From positions 1 through 23,900 of the forward strand of contig CANHKJ010000013.1 in the NCBI GenBank assembly GCA_947460915.1: DNA of 23,900 nucleotides. Reading direction: 5' to 3'. The notes beneath the pieces were generated by a model. It made no database searches. It was not told the DNA's origin and worked only from the letters and a program-made list of their open reading frames with translations. Shown piece by piece: positions 7,963-15,926 of this stretch. This stretch comes from Verrucomicrobiia bacterium (GTDB taxonomy: Bacteria; Verrucomicrobiota; Verrucomicrobiia; Verrucomicrobiales; Akkermansiaceae). Within the stretch, counting starts at the first letter, position 1. Each line of letters begins with the position of its first letter. The translations under genes were made by a program, and so were the position numbers.

Positions 7963-8130
7963 TCAGTAAGTGGGCGCTCCCATATCTTCACCGCCACCGT
8001 CAGCTTGCTTACCCTGTGCTGCTTTTTCCAAGCCTTCACCGGCTTGACGCATATCACGGGCAAGACCAATGGCAGTGTTGCATGAGCTGAGAGAGATCGC
8101 GATAAGGAATGTTGCAATGACTAATTTCAT
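7963..8130 (-). CDS. Small entericidin-like lipoprotein (EcnA/EcnB family)
   Basis: 55 residues from the ATG at 8128-8130 to the TGA at 7963-7965. Signal peptide of about 16 residues with lipobox LSSC, so C17 would be the lipidated N-terminus. The mature part is CNTAIGLARDMRQAGEGLEK followed by AA, which matches the pattern of entericidins: Cys-Asn-Thr, a short Gly-containing turn, then an amphipathic helix with D..QAGE.LE.AA. The tail is Gly/Asp-rich. Entericidins are tiny membrane lipoproteins described in enterobacteria as a toxin/antidote pair active in stationary phase; in most other bacteria the role is unknown. Only one copy is present here, with no second ecn-like gene beside it. It is downstream of the 428-residue gene's promoter side, on the same strand but 47 bases past that gene's end. 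Confidence 0.85.
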   Translation of the reverse strand: MKLVIATFLIAISLSSCNTAIGLARDMRQAGEGLEKAAQGKQADGGGEDMGAPTY

Positions 8131-8177
8131 AAGAATGACAGGGAGAAGAATAAACGATTTTACAGCTTCGGCAATAG

Positions 8178-9464
8178 CTAATTTTTGCTTAATTCGCGTC
8201 GCATTTCAGTAATTTGCTCGCGGGCCTCAAAAATCAATGTGCGCAAATCTTCAATTTGTCGAGTCCAATCAGGATCTTGATTGGAGTTCAAGAGCTCGAC
8301 GCAGGCTGAAATGCAGTCATTCAACCAAAAAAGGCAGCGCTTCAGTAATGCCAGCATGTAGCCCGGTTCTTGTTCATAAAAATCTCCACCAACCTCCATC
8401 CCTCCAGTAAGCTTCGCGGAGATCATCATCGACAACATATTGATGCGATGCAATGGGTCAGGCATATACGAATTTGCAGTCAGCAATTCGATGCTTAAAG
8501 AGACAATCTGTGATGTTTTTCTTAACAACGGATGATCTTGCTTACTTACTTCATCCATTTCATCATCGTCGCTCCATGTGGCTACATCGTCCCAAGGGAA
8601 TGCTTCGTGATCGCTCTCATTGTCGAGATTCTCGAATTGGTCTAATAACTCAATTTCGGAAATATCCTCCTCCATAAGTAAGTTATCCTCCTGGCGGTCC
8701 AGTTCACTCGACCAGCCCATCACATAGGATTGCTTAATCTCACGCTCTGCATCATCTGCATACTTTTCCAACACTTCCTGAAATGCGTCCGTTAACCGGT
8801 CCGATTCCTGAAAACGTTTTTCCCACTGGAATTCATCGGCATTTTCCTTACTCCATAGATCGCTGCGCTTATCACGCTGAATGTATTTGCAAACAAAATC
8901 TCGCATGGCATCAAGATTTTTCATCTTCTGGGCCGTCTCGTCTTCGACTGAGAACTCCCATTGCCGCTCGCTTATCTCCACAGTAAATGTCGGCGTTTCA
9001 ATCAGAACACGACCGTTCACTTGGTCGAACCACTCCAAATACAAAAAATTGCGCAACGACAAATCTTCAGCAAAAGGGGATTCGTGATAGTTTTTACCTT
9101 TCCTAGATACGGTTATATCGCCAACCACGCCAGTTTGCGGCTGTGCCAAGGCTGGGGCATGAAGCCCTAGATCGGGGCTTTCCAAATGAAATGAAAGCTT
9201 ACAGCCCGCAACATCCCGCCAGCAATTTCCATGCAGCAAAAGCAAAATTGGCTCATCCTGATGAATAAGCCAAATCTTGCCAGTCGTCAAACCTCTAACG
9301 GTGTTGTCGATTTCGCCGCGAATCACTGCGCTTTCAATTTTCCACGCCACACAAAAGCTATAGCGCGTTGATGTCATCTGGTCAATGAAAAAGGCGATCC
9401 TCGCAACACGATGTTCGAGAAAGGGTTGCTCCAGCAACTGGTGATGACCATAACTGAACTGCAT
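8178..9464 (-). CDS. Soluble acidic protein of unknown function
   Basis: 428 residues from the ATG at 9462-9464; no signal peptide or membrane segment. The N-terminal about 190 residues look like mixed alpha/beta with several Trp. The middle (about 190-245) is charged and helical. Residues about 255-310 are very acidic (runs of Asp/Glu, including WSDDDEMDE) and probably disordered. The C-terminal about 110 residues are helical, ending in a heptad-like charged helix. No known domain recognised. It is on the same strand as the SNF2 helicase, 137 bases downstream, with an AT-rich gap that probably holds its own promoter. The acidic linker and terminal helices suggest a protein-binding role, which is inference only. 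Confidence 0.7.
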   Translation of the reverse strand: MQFSYGHHQLLEQPFLEHRVARIAFFIDQMTSTRYSFCVAWKIESAVIRGEIDNTVRGLTTGKIWLIHQDEPILLLLHGNCWRDVAGCKLSFHLESPDLGLHAPALAQPQTGVVGDITVSRKGKNYHESPFAEDLSLRNFLYLEWFDQVNGRVLIETPTFTVEISERQWEFSVEDETAQKMKNLDAMRDFVCKYIQRDKRSDLWSKENADEFQWEKRFQESDRLTDAFQEVLEKYADDAEREIKQSYVMGWSSELDRQEDNLLMEEDISEIELLDQFENLDNESDHEAFPWDDVATWSDDDEMDEVSKQDHPLLRKTSQIVSLSIELLTANSYMPDPLHRINMLSMMISAKLTGGMEVGGDFYEQEPGYMLALLKRCLFWLNDCISACVELLNSNQDPDWTRQIEDLRTLIFEAREQITEMRRELSKN

Positions 9465-9510
9465 TAGTTTTTAAAAGCAGCGAACAATGCATCTACATAA
9501 AAACCCAGCA

Positions 9511-9525
9511 TTACATATATTGTAA
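9511..9525. promoter_or_regulatory. Inverted repeat overlapping a -10-like box before the 428-residue gene
   Basis: TTACA (9511-9515) and TGTAA (9521-9525) form an inverted repeat with a five-base AT centre. On the minus strand it contains TACAAT (9519-9524), a good -10 box for the gene starting at 9464. A matching -35 is not clear. The surrounding 60 bases are AT-rich, unlike the neighbouring coding DNA. It could be an operator or simply AT-rich promoter DNA. Confidence 0.3.
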
Positions 9526-9601
9526 CAAGTGATAAATTTAAATTTGCTCGAGAAGTCGTGAATTGCTCTCAAGCTTGTTCTATTTGGAATGTGGAAATTG
9601 T

Positions 9602-12600
9602 TTAATGCTTCAGCAAGATATTGCGCATTTGTTCAATGTCGCGTAAGCTCGCAGACAAGCCAGCGCCGCCTTCCATAGCACCGAACAATTGGTCCGCCAT
9701 GGCTGATTTTTCAGCCTGCATTTTTTTAACACGCTCTTCCACTGTGCCGCGTGTGAGTAATCGATAAACCTGGACACGCTGCGTTTGGCCGATTCTGTGA
9801 GCACGATCACTCGCTTGCCGCTCTGCTGCTGGATTCCACCATGGATCGAAATGAATCACTGTCGAGGCGCTGGTCAGGTTCAGTCCGTATCCGCCAGCTT
9901 TCAGGCTGATTAAGAAGATCGGTGGACCTGAATTTTGCTGAAAATCCTGTACCATGCCCTGGCGATCCCGAGTCGCACCATCCAGTCGCAGTGTATCCAA
10001 ACCACGTGCCTCGCACTCGGCTTGGATTACATGCAATTGTTTCGCAAACTGGCTAAAAATAAGCATTTTCCGACCGGATTCCATGGAGCCCTCAATTAAC
10101 CGGAACAATTGCTCCATTTTACTCGAGCGCTGCTCCATCGTCCATGATTCCACCAATGACGGCTCATAGAGTGCTGCATCACAGCAAATCTGCCTCAAGC
10201 GTAGCAATAAAGTCAGTAAACTCATGCGCGCCGCAGAATCGCCAGCACGCAACATACTATCGATTTTCGCCAAGCCCTGATCCAATGCACTTTGATAAAG
10301 TCGGGCCTGATCCGCGCTCATCTCACACCATTGATCATACTCCAGCTTCTCGGGTAAATCTTTGGCGACTTCTTCTTTTGTCCTTCGCAAAATAAACGGC
10401 ATCACTCGCAACTTGAGTGATTCTTGTGATACTTTCACATCAGCAGCATCGCCTCCAATTCGCTCATAGCGCTCTCGAAATGTCTTACGGTCACCCAAAT
10501 ATCCGGGCTGTAAAAACTGAAAAATAGACCACAAATCCTGCATGCTATTTTCCAATGGCGTGCCCGTTAGTGCGATTTTGCGCTGCGCCTGTATCCGATA
10601 ACATGCCCGAGCAGCCTCGGTATCAGGATTGCGAATCATACTCGCCTCATCGAGAACTAATACCGAATACCCCCTTTTCATGAAGAAGGCTCGATCTTTA
10701 ACGAGAACGCCATAACTTGTTACAATAACACTATGACCATGAGTGAGCAAATCGTCGCTTCTCGATCCACCATGCCAAACGATCGTTTTAAGTGATGGTG
10801 CGAATTTGGCAATCTCCGCTTCCCAGTTTCTTAGCAACGAAGTCGGCACCACCACCATGCTCGGATCGTCTGGCCGCGCAAACGCCAAAAGCAGTGCGAT
10901 CGTCTGAAGAGTCTTACCAAGGCCCATTTCATCGGCCAACAGAGCGAAGCCGTGAGATGATAATCTGTCACGCAGCCAGTTAACTCCTCGCCACTGATAC
11001 TCGCGTAAAGCCGCATTCAATCCAGGGAGATCTTCCGCCTTCGAAAAGTCATTAAATTTCGATTCTTGACTTACAGTAAGCTCTCTATCGCAATATTTAC
11101 GTAAATAATCAATTATTAGCGAGTGGGTATTTTTAGCCAGAAACTCGCCTTTATGCTGCTCGAATTGCAGATCCCGAGCGGTTTGCAGGAAGACTTCCCA
11201 TGATTCCTTGGGTAGCAATAGAGTTTTTCCATCGTTCGTTTGAATCAGTCGTTTCCCTGTTTCTAGTAAGCCACGGATTTTCTGGGCATCAAAGGAGCGA
11301 CCTTCTCTTGACGTGAACTGCAAGGACAAGGCCATGTGCTGCGAATCAGCATTGCGCTGCTCGATGCTGGCTCGCAATACCACCAGAGAGTTCCTGGCGC
11401 GCTTCAGGGCACTAGTTTCCTCGATCGCACTCGGCAATGCCAGCAACTCTTCACGACCGGACTGGAAAAAGGCTAACAAGCGGTCTTCACCACGCATTTG
11501 CCAAGCTCCGTTGACTTCCTCCCAGCCTTGATGTGATAACATATTCAGCAGTGCTTGTCGGCAGCCAATTCCTGCAATGTAACAAACGTTTGATTCAAAC
11601 ACAAGATAGGAGGACTTTTCCTCATGGTGCTCCCGTGTCTGATTCCAGGTGCCGTGTTGAAAATTCCACCGACATTGCAAACGCAAACCTTGCAGATTGC
11701 CATCCATGTTAAGCATCAAGCTCGGCACGAGTGTCTTCCATACAATTTGCTCGATCCAGCCAGAATGATCAACTAATTTCGCAAATAACTCATTATCACT
11801 AAACAATTGAGAATGAGTAATATTTGTTAATTTTTCCGCAAATAATATATCAAAAAAAACCCATAGATTACGATCATTTGTTTGAAACAAATGTTCTCCA
11901 ATTCGGTAAAATCCTGATCTCTTCCCGCCAAATCGCTCGGCATCAGGCTCTACCAAGACTACCTCAACCTTGTCGATTAAAGGTCGGCAACGCACGTTAA
12001 TCGCTGGAAATTCGCTACCACAAACGATCGTTTGACTTTGACAAATTACCTCGGAGTGCCCAGATATCGCTTCCAAAAATTCCTCACAAGTTGCTCCCGG
12101 CATCGATAGCATCCACGGCAGCGGCCTTTGTGAAACACCTGTTTGACGGAGCCATTCAAGTAAGGAAGCATCGGCCTCGTCAGGCGTTCGGGTTGACTCC
12201 ACAACTTTTGCGCTCAGCCTTCCTGCTTTCCACTCATCTTTCCAGCGCGGAAATAACTCTACTCGCAAGGCCTGACGATCTTCCTTGGAGATCGTCGATT
12301 TTGAAACAATCGTTGGTTTTTTCTCGAAGACCTGCGGGGATGACATTGCCGTTATCCCCTGCCCTCTAGCTAGTATGATCGCCGCCACCGCATGTTCACA
12401 CATGGCACCCGTTCGCTGATTCTCGGCACAGTAACAAAAAGTCTCCGCTTTGGTATCATCAATTCGTTTGACCCGCACTCGGCGTGGCTTGACTCCGGAA
12501 ATGATGGCGCGACATTCTACCCCATCAAAATTAGCATCTTTCACCAAGCCCGAGCCAGCCATGGCCAAGCCCGACTTCGCAGCTTTCCAGCCCGCCACTT

Positions 12601-12646
12601 TTTGCAACCATGCATCTGACCAATCTTCTGCCATGTTCCGTGCCAT
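9602..12646 (-). CDS. SNF2-family helicase with N-terminal SWIM zinc finger
   Basis: 1014 residues from the ATG at 12644-12646 (an ATG four codons later is equally possible). The frame stays open to 12868, but that stretch reads back into the divergent ParA gene and is not protein-like. SWIM zinc finger CxCxnCxH: C71, C73, C83, H85. The C-terminal half is a complete SNF2 ATPase: Walker A in ADEMGLGKT (Lys about residue 577), motif II as DEAS (about 667), motif III LTGTPLEN, motif V GYGLNLTSA, and motif VI QASDRAHRIGQ (about 949). Such proteins are bacterial RapA/HepA relatives that translocate on double-stranded DNA and remodel bound proteins; substrates of the SWIM class are unknown. Motif II more often reads DEAQ or DEGH in this family, so Ser is a mild deviation. 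It diverges from the ParA gene with about 140 bases between the starts. Confidence 0.92.
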   Translation of the reverse strand: MARNMAEDWSDAWLQKVAGWKAAKSGLAMAGSGLVKDANFDGVECRAIISGVKPRRVRVKRIDDTKAETFCYCAENQRTGAMCEHAVAAIILARGQGITAMSSPQVFEKKPTIVSKSTISKEDRQALRVELFPRWKDEWKAGRLSAKVVESTRTPDEADASLLEWLRQTGVSQRPLPWMLSMPGATCEEFLEAISGHSEVICQSQTIVCGSEFPAINVRCRPLIDKVEVVLVEPDAERFGGKRSGFYRIGEHLFQTNDRNLWVFFDILFAEKLTNITHSQLFSDNELFAKLVDHSGWIEQIVWKTLVPSLMLNMDGNLQGLRLQCRWNFQHGTWNQTREHHEEKSSYLVFESNVCYIAGIGCRQALLNMLSHQGWEEVNGAWQMRGEDRLLAFFQSGREELLALPSAIEETSALKRARNSLVVLRASIEQRNADSQHMALSLQFTSREGRSFDAQKIRGLLETGKRLIQTNDGKTLLLPKESWEVFLQTARDLQFEQHKGEFLAKNTHSLIIDYLRKYCDRELTVSQESKFNDFSKAEDLPGLNAALREYQWRGVNWLRDRLSSHGFALLADEMGLGKTLQTIALLLAFARPDDPSMVVVPTSLLRNWEAEIAKFAPSLKTIVWHGGSRSDDLLTHGHSVIVTSYGVLVKDRAFFMKRGYSVLVLDEASMIRNPDTEAARACYRIQAQRKIALTGTPLENSMQDLWSIFQFLQPGYLGDRKTFRERYERIGGDAADVKVSQESLKLRVMPFILRRTKEEVAKDLPEKLEYDQWCEMSADQARLYQSALDQGLAKIDSMLRAGDSAARMSLLTLLLRLRQICCDAALYEPSLVESWTMEQRSSKMEQLFRLIEGSMESGRKMLIFSQFAKQLHVIQAECEARGLDTLRLDGATRDRQGMVQDFQQNSGPPIFLISLKAGGYGLNLTSASTVIHFDPWWNPAAERQASDRAHRIGQTQRVQVYRLLTRGTVEERVKKMQAEKSAMADQLFGAMEGGAGLSASLRDIEQMRNILLKH

Positions 12647-12788
12647 GTTGTGCAACACTCGTGAGATTTTGACAAGAACGAACCGAGAGAACGCACCATT
12701 CAAAACAAATGTTTGATTTAGTTTTTTTTCATCACCCCATCGGTTTTGATTGCCAAACGCTCTGTTTCCATGGATGCTCCGCCCAGAC

Positions 12789-13577
12789 ATGAAAGTCATC
12801 GCAATCGGCAACCAAAAAGGAGGAGTGGGTAAGACGACCACCGCTATCAATCTTTCGGCAGCCCTCACACTACTCGGTCAACGCGTTCTCCTCATCGACC
12901 TCGATCCCCAAGCCAACACAACCAGCGGGATCGGACTCGAAGCCGATGGTGAAGCAAGCCTATACCCCGTGCTTTTGGGTAATGCGGATATCCGCGAAAA
13001 AATTCAGGAATCGCGCATGCCTCGACTTTCGATCATCCCATCCGCCATGGACCTCGCTGGTGTGGAAATCGAGCTCGCCCGCGCTGAAGATCATCTCACT
13101 CGCTTACGCGGATTTCTCCAAGGCCTAAAGCCGAATGACCTTTTTGAATACTGCATTCTCGACACTCCTCCCTCGCTCGGTGTTTTGATGACTTCTGCTC
13201 TCGCCGCGGCCGACGAAGTGATCATCCCGCTACAATGCGAATGGTTTGGTCTCGAAGGCTTGGCCAAGATCGTTCACGTGTTAGAACAGATTCGAGAATC
13301 AGGTGCCAGCCCCGATTTGAAGCTCGAAGGAATCGTCATGACTATGTATGATGCTCGCACCAACCTAGCACGCCAAGTAGTAAAGGAGGTGAGCAATTAT
13401 TTCCCGAACGAAATGTATAAAACATTCATTCCTCGTTCGATCAAACTCGGCGAGGCGCCAAGTCATGGCAAAACTATTTTTGAACATGATTCCTCTGGCC
13501 TCGCCTCACAAGCATACCTTGCGCTTGCCCAAGAATTCTTGGCACGCCACGGAGTTGCCAATGCCCAGTTCGTCTGA
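12789..13577 (+). CDS. parA: ParA/Soj-family ATPase
   Basis: 262 residues from the ATG at 12789, which gives the standard family N-terminus MKVIAIGNQKGGVGKTTT. In-frame TTG (12750) and ATG (12774) lie upstream but would add unconserved residues. Deviant Walker A with signature Lys at K10 and catalytic Lys at K15; Walker A' in DLDPQANTT; Walker B-like CILDTPPS. These ATPases dimerise on DNA and drive chromosome or plasmid segregation with ParB bound at parS. No parB gene follows, as it usually does; instead a TatD-like gene starts 8 bases downstream. No parS-like 16-mer was seen in the window. The size and close similarity to Soj fit a chromosomal ParA, but an orphan ParA positioning another cargo cannot be excluded. 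Confidence 0.9.
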   Translation: MKVIAIGNQKGGVGKTTTAINLSAALTLLGQRVLLIDLDPQANTTSGIGLEADGEASLYPVLLGNADIREKIQESRMPRLSIIPSAMDLAGVEIELARAEDHLTRLRGFLQGLKPNDLFEYCILDTPPSLGVLMTSALAAADEVIIPLQCEWFGLEGLAKIVHVLEQIRESGASPDLKLEGIVMTMYDARTNLARQVVKEVSNYFPNEMYKTFIPRSIKLGEAPSHGKTIFEHDSSGLASQAYLALAQEFLARHGVANAQFV

Positions 13578-13585
13578 GCCGTTTC

Positions 13586-14383
13586 ATGTTCAAACTCATT
13601 GACAGCCACAATCACCTGCAAGATCATCGTCTGTCGCCTCATAGGGCTCAGGTCATTGCGGATATGAAGCGGGAGGGCATCGAACACGCCATCGTGAATG
13701 GAACCAGCGAAGCCGATTGGCAGGACGTGCAAGAGCTGCATATCTCCAATCCAGAATTTCTTAGCTCTGCCTTCGGTCTTCACCCCTGGAAAGTTAAGGA
13801 TCGCAGCCCTGAATGGCTGGAAAAATTGCGACACTTCTTGAAAAATCCTCGTGCAAGCATAGGCGAATGCGGGCTCGATCAATGGATCATAGAGGCCAAC
13901 ATTATTGACCAAGTAGCAGTGCTGCGCGACCACATCAAGCTTAGTCGCGAACTCGATCGACCTCTCACCCTGCATTGCCTCAAAGCCTGGCCAGAGCTTT
14001 TTGCGCTATTGAAAGAAAGCAAGCCGATCCCCCCTTTCCTTCTACATAGCTTCGGCGGCCCTTCGCATTTGATAAAGCCCCTGCTGAAGCTCGGTGCGCA
14101 TTTTTCTTTTTCTGGTTATTTTCTTCACGAACGCAAACGCAAGGCTTTGGAAAATTTTCGCTTGATTCCGGAGGATCGATTGATGGTCGAAACCGACGCT
14201 CCAGACATGGCTCCACCGAAATCTCTGCTTACGCCTTATCAAAACGATAACTTCCACCATCCCGCCGATCTCCGATGGAGCATAAAAGGATTGGCTGAAT
14301 TACGCGGCGAATCTCCCAAATGCTGTGCCGAACAGTGCCGATCTAACAGTATTCGACTGTTTGCGCTAACTTCTGTATCGTGA
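13586..14383 (+). CDS. TatD-family metal-dependent hydrolase
   Basis: 265 residues from the ATG at 13586, eight bases after the ParA stop. The amidohydrolase fold of TatD enzymes is indicated by the two-metal ligand set: H8 and H10 (DSHNH), E94 (GECGLD), H130 (LHC), H154 (LHSF) and D204 (ETDAP). The ends fit the family, including the C-terminal NSIRLF. TatD-type enzymes are DNA 3'-5' exonucleases in the characterised cases and many members are poorly defined, so the substrate cannot be assigned. The region between the second and third motif is a little shorter than in E. coli TatD. Pairing with parA suggests co-expression. The next gene begins 19 bases after the stop, but codes for a secreted protein and may have its own promoter. 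Confidence 0.88.
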   Translation: MFKLIDSHNHLQDHRLSPHRAQVIADMKREGIEHAIVNGTSEADWQDVQELHISNPEFLSSAFGLHPWKVKDRSPEWLEKLRHFLKNPRASIGECGLDQWIIEANIIDQVAVLRDHIKLSRELDRPLTLHCLKAWPELFALLKESKPIPPFLLHSFGGPSHLIKPLLKLGAHFSFSGYFLHERKRKALENFRLIPEDRLMVETDAPDMAPPKSLLTPYQNDNFHHPADLRWSIKGLAELRGESPKCCAEQCRSNSIRLFALTSVS

Positions 14384-14402
14384 GCAATCTTACAAATACC
14401 CG

Positions 14403-15818
14403 ATGAAAACACCTAAGCATCCCTCGCTTCTTATCTCTATCGTCAGCCTTGCCTTATCGGCGACCAGCGCTCTTGCTGCATCTAATGGACCTGTCAAAGT
14501 CTACATTCTCGCCGGTCAATCGAACATGGTCGGCATTGGTCAAGTCAATTCTGGCTCGACTCGCTGGGGCGCAGAATTTTCCGACGCAGTGGTTTCTGTT
14601 TACAAAGGCGCTTATGATCCGAAGACTGATTACGATGCCCTCAAGCCCGAGAAAACGCTGAAACTCACGAGCTTTGGAGGTGGCGAACCGACACCCTATC
14701 CGCCCGGTGATGTCCGCATCGTTCGCGGGTTTTACCAAGCCAAAGAGACCGGCACCTATGAATTCAATCCAGGCTATGGTGACAGCACATTCAACATCAT
14801 GGTCGTCAATGGCATCGAGGCGCATCGCAAGGAAATCGGAAGCCAGTCATTGCACAAATCTGTGAAGCTCGAAGCCGGAAAAAAAGTCCCCTTCAAAATC
14901 ACCTACCTAACAGCAGGAGCCAATGGATTAGGTTGGACCTCACGACTCGATGTCCCTGGCACCTTGCATACCGTGGTGCATGAAGAGAAAAAATATCCCT
15001 ACCTCATCGACAAAGATGGCCGATGGAAATCGCGCGATGATGTCTGGTACAAAGGCGTGATCACAGCAGGTGCTAACAAATGGCTGAGCATCGGCTGCGG
15101 AGCCACCTCATCGCAGATTGGTCCCGAACTCGCCATTGGAAACATCTTGGGCGATCACCACGAAGAACCTGTCCTGATTCTCAAAGCATCTCAAGGCAAT
15201 CGTTCGCTTTCATGGGATTTCCTCCCACCTAGCAGTGGGCGTTACGAAGTTGGCGATATGGTTTATGCAGGCTACAAAGACACCTCGCCCTCATGGAAAA
15301 AGGGCGAAGAGCCGAAACCAGTAAACTGGTATGCCGGCAAACAATACGACGACTGCTTCAACGCCGCCAAAGATGTGCTGAAAAATTTCGACACCAATTT
15401 TCCCCATTGGAAAGGCAAAAAGTATGAGGTGGCAGGATTCATTTGGTTCCAAGGTCACAAAGACCAAGGAGAACCCGCGGCAAGCCGCTACGAACAAAAT
15501 TTGGTTTATTTGATCAAGGCCTTGCGCAAGGACTTCGATGTTCCCAACGCGCCGTTTCTTGTTTCGACGGGGTGCGGCAATCCTGGTCGCCAAGGTCCTG
15601 GCCTTAAAATTGCCGAAGCACAACTCGCCGTCGATGGTGACACTGGCAAGTATCCCGAATTCAAAGGCAATGTGAATAGCGTCGATGTCCGTAACGTTCT
15701 GCCCGACCCTGCGAAGTCCCCGAAAAACCAAGACTTCCACTACCATCAAAATGCCGGAGCCTACATGGAACTCGGCGAAGCCATGGGCAAAGGGATGCTG
15801 GAATTGCTCAAGAAATAA
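14403..15818 (+). CDS. Secreted sialate O-acetylesterase-like (SASA/SGNH) carbohydrate esterase with inserted PA14-like domain
   Basis: 471 residues from the ATG at 14403. Signal peptide about 1-25 (cleavage near ALA). Block I of the SASA family is YILAGQSNM with nucleophile S40. A conserved IWFQGHKDQ segment lies in the second half, and the C-terminal D444-F-H446-Y-H448 supplies the acid/base pair. Between block I and the rest, about residues 95-185 form a PA14-like beta sandwich (GFYQAKETGTYEF, a VNG turn, VKLEAGKKVPFKITY). Simple SASA proteins are about 250-300 residues, so the insertion explains the excess length. The family removes acetyl groups from carbohydrates; here it would act outside the cytoplasm on polysaccharide, with the insert likely binding glycan. 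It is followed by a palindromic element and then transaldolase. Confidence 0.88.
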   Translation: MKTPKHPSLLISIVSLALSATSALAASNGPVKVYILAGQSNMVGIGQVNSGSTRWGAEFSDAVVSVYKGAYDPKTDYDALKPEKTLKLTSFGGGEPTPYPPGDVRIVRGFYQAKETGTYEFNPGYGDSTFNIMVVNGIEAHRKEIGSQSLHKSVKLEAGKKVPFKITYLTAGANGLGWTSRLDVPGTLHTVVHEEKKYPYLIDKDGRWKSRDDVWYKGVITAGANKWLSIGCGATSSQIGPELAIGNILGDHHEEPVLILKASQGNRSLSWDFLPPSSGRYEVGDMVYAGYKDTSPSWKKGEEPKPVNWYAGKQYDDCFNAAKDVLKNFDTNFPHWKGKKYEVAGFIWFQGHKDQGEPAASRYEQNLVYLIKALRKDFDVPNAPFLVSTGCGNPGRQGPGLKIAEAQLAVDGDTGKYPEFKGNVNSVDVRNVLPDPAKSPKNQDFHYHQNAGAYMELGEAMGKGMLELLKK

Positions 15819-15824
15819 AGGAGC

Positions 15825-15840
15825 GCGGACTTCAGTCCGC
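15825..15840. repeat. REP-like palindrome after the esterase gene
   Basis: GCGGAC-TTCA-GTCCGC is a perfect 6-base-pair stem with a 4-base loop, six bases after the esterase stop. No T-run follows, so it is not a standard terminator. The sequence resembles intergenic palindromes that I recall as dispersed in some verrucomicrobial and planctomycete genomes; only one copy is in this window, so repetition cannot be shown here. Confidence 0.45.
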
Positions 15841-15926
15841 TTGAGCTACTCCCAACTCCCCGCCTCCAGTCCATGTCACATTTTGCTCTTTCCTATTCAT
15901 GGAATACCGATTACAGAGGGCGCGAC

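Noticed and set aside
12647..12868. 74-residue N-terminal extension of the SNF2 helicase
   Set aside because: It reads through the divergent promoter region and into parA; the residues are not protein-like and the SWIM region begins normally from the internal ATG.
9602..13577. Possible defence island (SNF2 helicase, unknown protein, ParA, TatD nuclease)
   Set aside because: No methyltransferase, DrmB-, PLD- or other defence-type partner genes are present, so DISARM or similar systems are not supported; the neighbours are housekeeping genes.
12647..13600. parS site near parA
   Set aside because: No match to the TGTTTCACGTGAAACA palindrome was found.
15291..15749. 152-codon minus-strand frame
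   Set aside because: Antisense to the esterase gene; no domain features.
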